From NCBI GenBank assembly GCA_003676145.1, contig NAUB01000036.1, positions 1 to 64,000 on the forward strand: DNA of 64,000 bases, given 5' to 3'. This stretch comes from a gamma proteobacterium symbiont of Stewartia floridana. Lineage in GTDB: Bacteria > Pseudomonadota > Gammaproteobacteria > Chromatiales > Chromatiaceae. The first letter of the stretch is position 1; every line of letters starts with the position of its first letter. This document shows positions 1-8,500 of the stretch, in pieces. The notes below the pieces were generated by a model. It saw nothing but the letters and a program-made list of their open reading frames with translations, did no database searches and had not been told where the DNA came from. A program made the position numbers and the translations under genes.

Positions 1-203
1 ATGAGCGTCGTGTAGTCATTCTACATGAGCGAATGATAACGCCGCTGGGCGCAAAAACAGACCCAGCCCTCCGGGTTGCGCCTGAAAAAGCGCCACTCTG
101 TGTTGCTCGTCGCTCATTTGGAGCAACCAAACTTCGCTCCTCGCGCCTTGATTGGCGCTTTTTCAGGCACAACAGGGCGCATTGGATTAGTGTTAACAGG
201 CCC
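1..203. repeat. Palindromic MITE-like repeat, family R1, copy a (cut by window edge)
   Basis: The stretch ends in an arm that reads, on the minus strand, GGGCCTGTTAACAC followed by TAATCCAATGCGCCC, nearly the same as both ends of the copy at 9293-9439. Bases 204-205 are TA, as at both ends of that copy. Inside are nested inverted repeats: GCCTGAAAAAGCGCCA at 80-95 pairs with 153-168, and GTTGCTC at 102-108 pairs with GAGCAAC at 121-127. The first 50 bases match 9355-9407. No transposase lies inside it. The left end is outside the window. It looks like a non-autonomous element; no parent transposase can be named. Confidence 0.8.
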
Positions 204-749
204 TAAGTAGAAATCCTCCAGGATGCCGTAATAGAGATAGGTCGCTTCAACCTGTTTTACCGTTACCGCAAGTTTGACGAAATCCGCTTCATCCCCTTCG
301 TCATTGAAACCCTTCAAGAGATAGAACCAGGGGGTATCGAAGCGAAAAAAATCACTCAGCAGTGGGTGTCGGTCGAGCTTCAGTTTGATCACCAGTTTTT
401 GCGCAATCAGACCAAACAGATAGGCGCAGATATAGATCGACATGAGATAGGTGATGAAAGCGGGCATGTGCACGGCGGATCGGTTGATGGCCAACTCAAG
501 CAGATCGCCTCTGGCGGCGGTAAACAGGGTCAGAAATACCTGATAATCAATTGATATGGTTGTGATCAGGTTGGTCAGTTTCAACCAGAGTGCGTGGAGG
601 AAGATGGCCAGGATCAGACTTTTGACGGTTTCAGAGGTGAATGGCCGGTTATCGAGCTGGGTTCTTTCCGATCTCGTGAAGGCGCCACGGAAGATGAAGC
701 CGGGCAGGATCAGCAGAAAAGTGAGTAGTGCGGGAAAAGCAACGTTCAC
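114..749 (-). CDS. DUF6338-like inner-membrane protein, 3' end replaced by repeat R1
   Basis: This is a 211-residue hydrophobic protein of unknown function read from a GTG start. It has an N-terminal membrane segment (about residues 5-25), further hydrophobic stretches near 44-75 and 96-120, then a soluble part with FDTPWFYLLKG and YYGILEDFYL. The last two resemble the conserved end of DUF6338-type membrane proteins (from memory of the family). Right after EDFY the frame enters repeat R1 at about position 205. The last roughly 30 residues (LGPVNTNPMRP and onward) are therefore translated repeat, not native sequence. The protein is probably truncated by insertion and may not be functional. The next gene upstream on the same strand is the 50-residue ORF at 771-923. 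Confidence 0.6.
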   Translation of the reverse strand: MNVAFPALLTFLLILPGFIFRGAFTRSERTQLDNRPFTSETVKSLILAIFLHALWLKLTNLITTISIDYQVFLTLFTAARGDLLELAINRSAVHMPAFITYLMSIYICAYLFGLIAQKLVIKLKLDRHPLLSDFFRFDTPWFYLLKGFNDEGDEADFVKLAVTVKQVEATYLYYGILEDFYLGPVNTNPMRPVVPEKAPIKARGAKFGCSK

Positions 750-770
750 AGTAGCGAACTGCGAATCAGC

Positions 771-923
771 TTATCGGCTCTTTTTGTTGTTTCGCACGGG
801 CACGATGCGTAGCTTGACGCCGCCTTTTTTGACGGTATCGGATTTACCCGCAATCCACTCCTGAAAGGCATCCGGATTGGTTTTTTTCAGTTTGCGGTAG
901 TTGTCTGATTGCAATGCTTTCAT
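771..923 (-). CDS. Small basic hypothetical protein (50 aa)
   Basis: The open frame extends to 1067, but the ATG at 921-923 is the better start because AGGAAA sits about 8 bases in front of it. The product is 50 residues, rich in Lys and Arg, beginning MKALQSDNYRKLKKTNP and ending in a Lys/Arg cluster. It has no signal peptide, membrane segment or cysteines. I do not recognise the family. It lies 21 bases upstream of the DUF6338-like gene on the same strand, so the two may be co-transcribed. The composition would suit a nucleic-acid-binding protein, but that is only a guess. Confidence 0.5.
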   Translation of the reverse strand: MKALQSDNYRKLKKTNPDAFQEWIAGKSDTVKKGGVKLRIVPVRNNKKSR

Positions 924-1127
924 AAAACGGCTTTCCTGATTTCCGCCAGAGGTCGTCCTGTGGCTAGTATAGCGTTTTGTCCTGGCGAACAGTAGTTCGG
1001 GCTCGGGTCGCTGCATGATGGATGGTGACAGATTAAACCTATTCAACCCTGGTTGCCGCGTGGTCAAATCTGCCCCGGCTCGGCTGACGGTAAGTAACTA
1101 TCTGAAAAATATATATTATTGGGCGCA

Positions 1128-2495
1128 CTAGTTTTTTAGCTGGTTCAACAGAAGGGTTACCCGCAATCCCCCTTCAGGACGGTTCGCCAGTGTCAGTTCG
1201 CCCCCATGGGCCAGTATGATGCTGTTGGCGACGGCCAGCCCCAGCCCGGTTCCACCGGTCTCCCGGTTGCGTGAAGCTTCGAGGCGGAAAAAAGGTGTCA
1301 ATACCGCTTCCAACTGATCCTCCGGAATACCCGGCCCACTGTCATCAATATGGATGGTGACCCTCTCCGCAGTGGTGGAGAGCGTCGCCACCACGCTCTC
1401 ACCATACTTCAATCCATTATCGATCAGGTTGTTGAGTGCCCGTCGCAGAGAGACCGGTCGGCAGATGAAATTGAACCGTTCCGGTCCCTGATAGCGGGCA
1501 TCACCGCCCAGGTCGGCATGATCGTCGATCAGGCTCTGCAGCAGTGCGGCGAGATCGGTTGAGCGCGCTTGCTCATCCGCTGCCTCGTCGCGAGCGAAGC
1601 TTAGGGTATCGGAGAGAATCGCCTCCATCTCCGCGAGGGTCGCCAGGGTCTTCTCTCGTATCTCCTGGTCCTCGATATATTCCGCCCGGAGTCGCAGAGT
1701 GGTGATCGGGGTTCTCAGATCATGGGACACCGCGGCGAGCATTCGTGATCGATCACTGATCTGTTTCTGCAATCGATGCTGCATCAGGTTGAATGCGTGG
1801 ATGGTTTGGCGAACTTCCCGTGGACCGCGTTCCGGAATCGGGGATTGGGGCTGGCCCAGGCCGAAACGTTCAGCAGCATCCGCCAGTTGGGCCATGGGGC
1901 GAGCCATGCGTCGCGCAATCAACAGGCCGATCACAATCAGTAGTGCCAGCAGTATCAACAACCCCTGGAGGGTGGTGTTGGCCCATGGCGGGGCCTCCTT
2001 GAAGTGATGGGTGTGGAAGTTGAGCCATAAATCATCCCAAAGCAGTATCGAGATATCGATGGTTTTGATTCCCTTGTCAGCCCGGAAGCGGAAATGATCG
2101 TCGTCCCGGTGGGATCTGCCGCGACCATCGAGTTCAACCATGACGCGGATTGCCGAGTGGTCACGGATACCGGTTGAACGGCTTATGTGGCGGGCAATCT
2201 TCTTTTCCATGGGGTGTCTTGGGTGGGAGTCTACCCAGGGTGTTTCGTCCAGGCTGATCTTTTCGCCCTCTTCGCTGACCCGTTTGATGATGCGGCTGCG
2301 CTCCTGATCGGTGGCGTCACTGAGCAGGCGCGTGAGGGTAGCCACCCTTTGCAGGTAGCGGTAGAGATTATGTTCATCGAAACGGGCTTTGCGTTCATCC
2401 TGCAACAGGATTGCACTGCTGATCATCATCAGCAGTATTGCACCAACCAGTAGCGCCAGGGTTCGCCCCGCCAGGGTATCAGGCCAGAGACGCAT
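1128..2495 (-). CDS. Sensor histidine kinase, EnvZ/RstB type
   Basis: Membrane-bound histidine kinase of a two-component system, 455 residues. TM1 is about 11-30 and TM2 about 174-193, with a periplasmic sensor loop of some 140 residues between them. A HAMP-like linker (about 195-245) leads to the dimerisation helix with the phospho-acceptor His258 in AVSHDLRTPI. The ATPase domain has N-box NNLIDNGLKYG, G1 DDSGPGIP and G2 GTGLGLAVA, so the kinase looks complete. The loop is rich in His and Asp (HRDDDHF, HTHHF, HPRHP), which could bind a metal or sense pH; that is inference. The start overlaps the response-regulator gene by 17 bases, so the two are translationally coupled. Confidence 0.93.
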   Translation of the reverse strand: MRLWPDTLAGRTLALLVGAILLMMISSAILLQDERKARFDEHNLYRYLQRVATLTRLLSDATDQERSRIIKRVSEEGEKISLDETPWVDSHPRHPMEKKIARHISRSTGIRDHSAIRVMVELDGRGRSHRDDDHFRFRADKGIKTIDISILLWDDLWLNFHTHHFKEAPPWANTTLQGLLILLALLIVIGLLIARRMARPMAQLADAAERFGLGQPQSPIPERGPREVRQTIHAFNLMQHRLQKQISDRSRMLAAVSHDLRTPITTLRLRAEYIEDQEIREKTLATLAEMEAILSDTLSFARDEAADEQARSTDLAALLQSLIDDHADLGGDARYQGPERFNFICRPVSLRRALNNLIDNGLKYGESVVATLSTTAERVTIHIDDSGPGIPEDQLEAVLTPFFRLEASRNRETGGTGLGLAVANSIILAHGGELTLANRPEGGLRVTLLLNQLKN

Positions 2496-3213
2496 TGTTG
2501 TTCTCTACCTTGGCGGCAAACAGATAGCCGCCGCCACGCACGGTCTTAATGATCTGTGGGTTACGCGGTTGATCGCGCAGTTTGCGTCGCAGTCGACTGA
2601 CCAGCGTATCGATCGCCCGGTCAAAGGCACGTGCCTCGCGCCCACGCGCCAGATCAAGCAACTGGTCCCGTGAGAGTACCCGGCCAGGGCGGGTGACAAA
2701 GGCCATCAACAGGGTGAACTCGGCGGTGCTCAATGGAACCAGGGTCTGCTGCGGATCGGTCAGTTCACGGGATGCCGGTCGCAGTGTCCAGCCAAGGAAA
2801 TTCAGTTGTTGCGGCAACTCCTGCCGGCTGGCTTCGTGCATAGTGCCCATGCGTCGCATCACCGCTTTGATGCGTGCCAGCAACTCTCTTGGATTGAATG
2901 GTTTTGCCAGATAGTCGTCGGCGCCCATCTCCAGGCCGATGATCCGGTCCGTCTCTTCGCCCATGGCGGTCAGCATGATGACAGGGATGTTCGACTCGGC
3001 ACGCAAATTCCTGCACAGGGTCAGGCCATCTTCACCGGGCATCATCAGATCGAGCACGATCAGATCTATCGCTGCATCCTGCAGGCGTTTCTTCATCTCC
3101 ATGCCATTCGATGCGGTGGTGACGCGATATTCATGATCCGTGAGAAACCTCTGCAGCAGGGTACGAATCTCCTGGTGATCATCAACAACAAGTATGTGGG
3201 GCTGGCTATCCAT
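2479..3213 (-). CDS. OmpR-family response regulator
   Basis: DNA-binding partner of the kinase at 1128-2495. The receiver domain (residues 1-120) has the acidic pair in LVVDDHQE, the phospho-acceptor Asp in LIVLDLMMPGEDG, and the Lys in YLAKPFNPREL. A winged-helix output domain follows (about 140-240; LLMAFVTRPGRVLSRDQLLDL and the terminal GGGYLF wing). The open frame extends 20 codons upstream, but the ATG at 3211-3213 puts the receiver core at the usual distance from the N terminus, giving 244 residues. Half-site-like repeats just upstream (3254-3310) suggest it controls its own operon and the divergent gene at 3394. Confidence 0.93.
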   Translation of the reverse strand: MDSQPHILVVDDHQEIRTLLQRFLTDHEYRVTTASNGMEMKKRLQDAAIDLIVLDLMMPGEDGLTLCRNLRAESNIPVIMLTAMGEETDRIIGLEMGADDYLAKPFNPRELLARIKAVMRRMGTMHEASRQELPQQLNFLGWTLRPASRELTDPQQTLVPLSTAEFTLLMAFVTRPGRVLSRDQLLDLARGREARAFDRAIDTLVSRLRRKLRDQPRNPQIIKTVRGGGYLFAAKVENNNASLA

Positions 3214-3253
3214 GTGCCCAGTGTAAGGCAAGCGTTGACGGGCGGAAAGGAAG

Positions 3254-3310
3254 TTTGTGACAGATTGTGTCAAATCCCGGGTTTGTCATGGGCTGTTACA
3301 AATTTGTCAT
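3254..3310. promoter_or_regulatory. Tandem half-sites in the divergent promoter region (candidate OmpR-type operator)
   Basis: Between the response regulator and the secreted-protein gene lie TTTGTGACA (3254), ATTGTGTCA (3263), TTTGTCAT (3282), CTGTTACA (3293) and TTTGTCAT (3303). The spacing within the groups is 10-11 bp, one helical turn, as OmpR-family dimers usually require. The consensus is roughly TTTGTSA. The site is well placed to act on both divergent genes. The binding protein is inferred from position only. Confidence 0.5.
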
Positions 3311-3393
3311 TGGTTGGCACGGGAGCGACACATGCAGGGTCTTAAATATCAATCGTCAGTAAGACAAAGCAACCAATCAATGAGGATAGTGAT

Positions 3394-3783
3394 ATGAATA
3401 AAGGTTTAAAGGTTAGTATCGTTTCTGCAGTTCTTGCCACATCTGGGCTGTTCATTGTTGCTTCCAGTGCCGACGCCGGTTGGGGGGGTAAGAGAGGTCA
3501 TTGTGATCGTGGCGATATGATGGGAAATCCCGGGATGATGCAGGGCAAAGGCAAGTTCGGTCCGGCGATGGATCGGGAGTTGGATCTGACCGCTGAAGAG
3601 GCGAAAACCCTGGTATCCGCGCGTCTGATCATGCGTGGTAATGATCGCTTGAAAGTGGGACAGGTGACCGAGAAGGATGATGATACCTATCTGGTGGATA
3701 TCGTCACCGTTGATAATTCACTGGTGCGTCAGATAGAGGTTGATCGAGACAATGGTCTGCCGCGAGGTGGCTTTAAACGTTAA
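3394..3783 (+). CDS. Small secreted Met/Gly-rich protein next to the two-component system
   Basis: 129 residues with a clear signal peptide (basic start, hydrophobic core to about residue 22, then SSADA before GWGG). The mature N terminus is Gly/Met/His-rich (GKRGHCDRGDMMGN) and the rest is a soluble domain of about 70 residues with DLTAEEAKTLVSARLIMRGN and an acidic stretch. GAGGATAG lies a few bases before the ATG. Divergence from an OmpR/EnvZ-type pair resembles cpxP/spy-style arrangements in which the regulator controls a small periplasmic protein, but the sequence does not look like Spy or CpxP. Function unknown; periplasmic location is likely. Confidence 0.8.
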   Translation: MNKGLKVSIVSAVLATSGLFIVASSADAGWGGKRGHCDRGDMMGNPGMMQGKGKFGPAMDRELDLTAEEAKTLVSARLIMRGNDRLKVGQVTEKDDDTYLVDIVTVDNSLVRQIEVDRDNGLPRGGFKR

Positions 3784-3803
3784 CCGGTTTTTGAGCAGTA
3801 CGG

Positions 3804-3820
3804 GGTGGCATCATGCCACC
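3804..3820. terminator. Stem-loop after the secreted-protein gene
   Basis: GGTGGC pairs with GCCACC across ATCAT, 21 bases after the stop codon at 3783. There is no T-run, so factor-independent termination is uncertain. Confidence 0.4.
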
Positions 3821-4000
3821 TCGGTAACGCTCATGTGAATATCAAAGGGATCTCTGATGAAAAACTCTTTTGTCATACCGGATGGTGCCAAGGTTTGGAG
3901 AATCCGGTTCTGAATGATGGGTGAGTTAGAGAGTGTCTGAAATAATTAAGATGTTGTGACCCGCCGTGGCGGAATGCAGGACATAGAGAGTCTATTAAAA

Positions 4001-4501
4001 ATGAAAAATCTGAATACCCGTAAATGGTCGACGCCACTGATCATCGGAAGCGGTCTGGTGGTGGCGATCTCCGGTGTGCTGATGTTTTTTGGTCTACATA
4101 ATCCGATACAGTTGGCGCATGAGTGGGTCGGTATGGCGTTTGCCTTAGCCATCGGTTTGCATGTACTCAATCACTGGGGAGGCTTTAAAAAATATTTTAG
4201 CCAACCCGTGGCATTGGGTCTGGTTGGTTCTGTCGCTCTGATCAGCAGTGCCTTTATGGTTTTCTCCCTTACGGATGCTGGCGCCAGTCCGATGATGAGC
4301 ATCGTCATGAGCATCGAATCCTCATCGGTCGATGAAGTTGCGCCGCTGCTCAACGAGACGCCCCGGAGTGTCGTGGCGAGAATGGAGACGGCAGGACTCA
4401 AAGTGGAAGACAGTACGGATACGATCATTGAGATTGCCAATGCAAACGATCGTGATCCCCGTGCGTTGATGAAGCTGTTGTTCAGTCAGAAAAGTTCTTG
4501 A
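4001..4501 (+). CDS. DUF4405-like membrane protein
   Basis: About 166 residues from the ATG at 4001, which has GAGAG 10 bases upstream; the frame is open from 3956. Membrane segments are at about 11-30 (LIIGSGLVVAISGVLMFFG), 36-53 and 68-87. Histidines sit in or near them in QLAHEWVGMAFALAIGLHVLNHW, the pattern of DUF4405 proteins, which may bind haem. The C-terminal part (about 100-166) is soluble and looks like a small helical domain with NETPRSVVARMETAGLKVED. The role is unknown. The gene is convergent with the DUF2452 gene, separated by a hairpin. Confidence 0.75.
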   Translation: MKNLNTRKWSTPLIIGSGLVVAISGVLMFFGLHNPIQLAHEWVGMAFALAIGLHVLNHWGGFKKYFSQPVALGLVGSVALISSAFMVFSLTDAGASPMMSIVMSIESSSVDEVAPLLNETPRSVVARMETAGLKVEDSTDTIIEIANANDRDPRALMKLLFSQKSS

Positions 4502-4516
4502 ATCATGAATCTTTAT

Positions 4517-4538
4517 ACAGGGGGTGGATAGCCCCTGT
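4517..4538. terminator. Hairpin between convergent genes
   Basis: ACAGGGG (4517-4523) pairs with CCCCTGT (4532-4538) around an 8-base loop. It lies between the stops of the DUF4405-like gene and the DUF2452 gene and could serve both. No long T-run. Confidence 0.5.
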
Positions 4539-4559
4539 GTGTCGATATTCGGATGCTGG

Positions 4560-5036
4560 TTAAAGCGGGTCGCTGAGCAGATGATGAATGACTTTCAGGT
4601 GATTATCCTCTTCTTCAATAGTTTTGCCCTGACAGGGGGTCCATGAACGGTCACTCTCGAGCCGGTAACTGCCGATAAACTGATTGGGCGGTTTGCCCTG
4701 CCAGTCATCCGGTGAGAGCATGGAGAGTATGGAGCCTCCATGACGATTCTGATAGAGGTGGTAGATCTGCCCCGGCTTCTTCTGGAAGTTGCACTGAGCT
4801 CTATGAATCTGTTGATCGCGGGCGGTTTGTTCAAGTATCGATTTTGCCTGTTGTTGCAACACAGCCATCTGCTCTGCAATTATTTTCAATTGACTGCCGG
4901 CCCGATTGGCGAGCATTTCATCCGCTTGTGCAATCTCTTTTGCCAGATCGACCAGGTTGAACGCTGGTGCAAGCCGGCTGACCGGGTAGGGTGAAGTATA
5001 CTCGGGGCTGATGTGTCGATCTGTTTTCTTAGTCAT
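4560..5036 (-). CDS. DUF2452 domain protein
   Basis: 158-residue cytoplasmic protein. The N-terminal YPVSRLAPAFNLVDLAKEI, a helical middle with QMAVLQQQAKSILEQ, and HRAQCNFQKKPGQIYHLY followed by SMLSPDDW are the marks of DUF2452. Members are of unknown function and common in proteobacteria and bacteroidetes. There is no signal peptide or membrane segment; the middle could form a short coiled coil. It stands alone on the minus strand, convergent with the DUF4405-like gene. Confidence 0.85.
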   Translation of the reverse strand: MTKKTDRHISPEYTSPYPVSRLAPAFNLVDLAKEIAQADEMLANRAGSQLKIIAEQMAVLQQQAKSILEQTARDQQIHRAQCNFQKKPGQIYHLYQNRHGGSILSMLSPDDWQGKPPNQFIGSYRLESDRSWTPCQGKTIEEEDNHLKVIHHLLSDPL

Positions 5037-5039
5037 ATG

Positions 5040-5261
5040 CTATGCCCTATCCACCTGATTCAATTGCGCAGGTCGATGCCAGCTATTGTAACGGACCCTG
5101 AACGGTACTGGATAGTCGGTGCCAAACAGAATTTTATGGTGAACGAAGGTCTGTTGGGAAAGATGCTGCAACGCGCGAGACGGGGCGGTCTCGACCCCTG
5201 TTTGCCAGCAGATCGAGTTGGCCAACGTTTTGCTTTGGATCTGATAGGGGCTGTCTCTCAA
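5040..5261 (-). pseudogene. Possible remnant of an amidohydrolase C-terminal region
   Basis: A 73-residue open frame contains ALQHLSQQTFVHHKILFGTDYPVPF (given here as ALQHLSQQTF at about residues 30-39 and KILFGTDYPVPF at 43-54, positions 5100-5135). ILFGTDYP is typical of the last metal-ligand strand of COG2159-type amidohydrolases. Nothing upstream or downstream continues the fold, and the region has no clear ribosome site. A decayed gene end is the simplest reading; chance similarity cannot be excluded. Confidence 0.3.
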
Positions 5262-5572
5262 ACGAGGTGGATCGATACGTAAGCTCTTGGCAAAAACAGA
5301 CTGCTATTTTGTCGTACGTCCTGTGGAAGCATGTGTTGGGATTCGTTAGCTCGTATGGATCTCTATGTTTTTCATTGGGTTAGGGGTTGTTTGATCTGAT
5401 TGTCCCGATCGTCGAGATCCTATTTGCCTGACTTTATCCTAAGTGTCCATCAGCCTCACTGGTGCAGTCCAGTCCACTCTCCTGGACGTCAGGAACTGAC
5501 GTTTGCTAAGCCTTTGTTGTTAAAGGGTCAACAACCCTCGCCGATAACATTATTTATAGGCTTTTTTTATTC
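5262..5572. other. Intergenic stretch, no gene seen
   Basis: I see only short overlapping frames with no family resemblance. The stretch presumably holds the promoter of the sensor gene at 5573, but I could not pick out convincing -35/-10 boxes. Confidence 0.4.
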
Positions 5573-8500
5573 ATGCAGGCACTGATTGGCCTGTTTTTCA
5601 GAATGTTCGAATCTATGCGTAACCATCCAGGCGGTAAGCCGATCTTATTTTCCAAACGGCTCACTCTGCTGTTTCTGATATTGCTTGTCTGGAGCGGATC
5701 GCTGCTGTCAGCCGATAATCTGCAACTGGCCAACAGCGGTCATCAGTCCGTTGTTCTCCAACTGAAGTGGAAACATCAGTTTCAATTTGCCGGTTACTAT
5801 GCTGCCAAGGAGAAGGGTTACTACAGAGAGTTGGGATTGGAGGTGGAGATCAGAGAGCATCAGGGAGATGCTCCGGTCGAAGTGCTGCTTGACGGTCAGG
5901 CGGATTATGCGGTGAGTGGGGCGGATGCGTTGATCAAGCGAGCCAATGGCTATCCGGTGGTGGCCTTGGCGGCAATCTATCAGCACAGTCCCTACGCCTT
6001 ACTGGTAAGAGGTGATTCGGGCATTCATCGGGTTTCCGATCTGCTTGGACGGCGTGTGATGATTGGCAGTGGCAGGCAGGATGCCGCACTCCATGCAATG
6101 TTGAAAAGAGGCGGCCTTTCCAACGATGATTTTATTCGCCTGCCCAGCAGCTTTGATGCGAACTCATTGGTCACCGGTGAAACGGATGCATTCAATGCCT
6201 ATATGACAGATCAGGGGTTTCTGTTGGGCGAGGCGGGTGTGGTGCCCCGATATATCATACCGAAGGATTATGGGATCGACTTTTATGGCGATGTATTGAT
6301 CACTACTGAGCAACAGATCAGTGAAAACCCTGGGCAAGTTGAAAACTTTCGCACCGCCACGCTTAAGGGTTGGGCCTATGCCCTGGCTCATCAGGATGAG
6401 ATCGTTGATCTGATCCTAAAGAAATACAATACCCAGGGCATGTCACGTGCCCATCTTATGCATGAGGCCGATGTCTCCAAGGAGTTGATTCAGCCACTGT
6501 TGGTTGAGATCGGCTACATGCATCCTGAACGTTGGCGGCAGATCCATGAGATTTTTGTAGAGTTGGATTTTCTTGGCGAGAACAGTCGTATAGACGGTTT
6601 GCTATATCAGGCGAAATCCCCCATACCGGAGTGGTTGAGTTGGAGCTATGAAAACTATGTCTCTGTCCTGATTGGCGCACTATTGTCAATAGGCTTGCTG
6701 TTGTCGATTATCGTCTTCAGGCTGCGTGAGCTGGTCAGGCAGCATACGGCTGAACTGATTGAAAAAGAGCGTCGATACAGAACAATATTCAATGCCGCAC
6801 CGGAAGGGATGTGGGTCATCGATCCTGAACGCAAGACGCTCGAGGTCAATGAGCGATTACAGGAGTTGCTGGGTTACAGTAAAGAGGAGATACAGGGAAA
6901 AACCCCAATGGAGTTTGTCGATGAGACAAACAAACAGATTTTTATTGAACAGACAAATAAGATCAGTAGAACCGAAAGGCGCAGCTATGATATTGAGCTG
7001 CAGCATAAGGATGGTTACAACATACCTACCCACTTCAGTGCGGTTACCCTGCGGCAGCAGGATGGCAGTGTGTTCTCCTCGATTGCCTTTGTGGAAGATA
7101 TTACAGAGCGTAAAAGACTCGAGGCGGAGTTACGAGCGGGTGAGCAGAATCTGCGTCGTCTGGTCAATTCACAGCCGGCTTGTGTCAGTACCATCGGAAA
7201 AGATGGGGAGTTGCTCAGTATCAACCCGAAAGGGCTTGAGATCATTCAAGCGGATTCATTCGAGCAGCTCTCAAAATACGTAATTTTCGATTTGATCGAT
7301 GAGCCCTATAAGGAGGCATTTGAGCAGATCAATCAACTGGTTTTTGAAGGCCAGAGTGCATCCTTGACGTTCAGCATTACCGGTTTGAAAGGTCGGCATA
7401 TCTGGCTGGAAACCCATGCGGTGCCGATCATGGATTCTGAAGGTAAGGTTGTCGAGCATCTTGGTTTGACCCATGACGTGACCGATCGTCTCAATATGGA
7501 GATGGAGGTTTATCGTGAACGTGAGTTTTTGCAGGCCGTCATCGATAACATCACCGATGCGGTGATGGTGATCGATACCGAACTGCAGGTTCAATTGATG
7601 AACAAGAGCGTCAAACAGATGCTGAAGGGATTTGGTTTTGAGCATGAACGACCAAAATACTACTTTGATCTGCCATTCGTTTCATATCCGACAGACAGCA
7701 CTGATGCTCAGGATTGCCCGGTTCATCGAGTGCTTGAAAACAGGCGTCAGGCGAGTGCAATACTCTCCCGGCCGTTTACATCGAACAGTAGTAAACTGAA
7801 GCGGGTTGAGGTGATCGCCTCGCCTCTATTGAACAGCGATGGCACCCTGCGGGGGGTTATCGAAGTGGCCAGGGATATTACAGAACACCTTGAGCTGCTG
7901 GATGAGGTCAAGCAGCAGAAGGACAACCTGCAACATCTCGCACACCACGATTCTCTGACCAATCTGCCCAACAGGGCGTTGTTTCTGATGCGTTTGCAGC
8001 AGGCGATCAGCAAGGCCAAACGTAACAACTCTCAACTGGCGGTTTTGTTTGTCGATCTGGATCGGTTCAAGGAGATCAATGACAGTCTGGGTCACGCAGT
8101 TGGCGATATGGTCTTGAAAGAGGCGGCCAAACGATTTTCAGAGAGTGTGCGGGAAGAGGATCTATTGGCACGCTTGGGAGGCGATGAGTTTACTTTCATT
8201 TCAGAGGGACTGAAGAAACCACAACATGCAGCCATTGTGGCACAGCAGATTATCCGCTCCCTGGAGTTGCCGTTTGAAATGGATAATCATCAGTTCTTTC
8301 TTACTGCGAGTATTGGAATCAGCGTCTATCCTCAGGATGGTCGAAGCGCAGACACACTGCTGCGCAATGCGGATGCGGCAATGTATAAAGCCAAGGATGA
8401 GGGCAAGAATACATTTCAGTACTATACCGCGGATATGACCGAGCAGGCCTTCGAGAGAATATTTCTCGAATCGAGCTTGCGGCGGGCATTGGCCGAGGAT

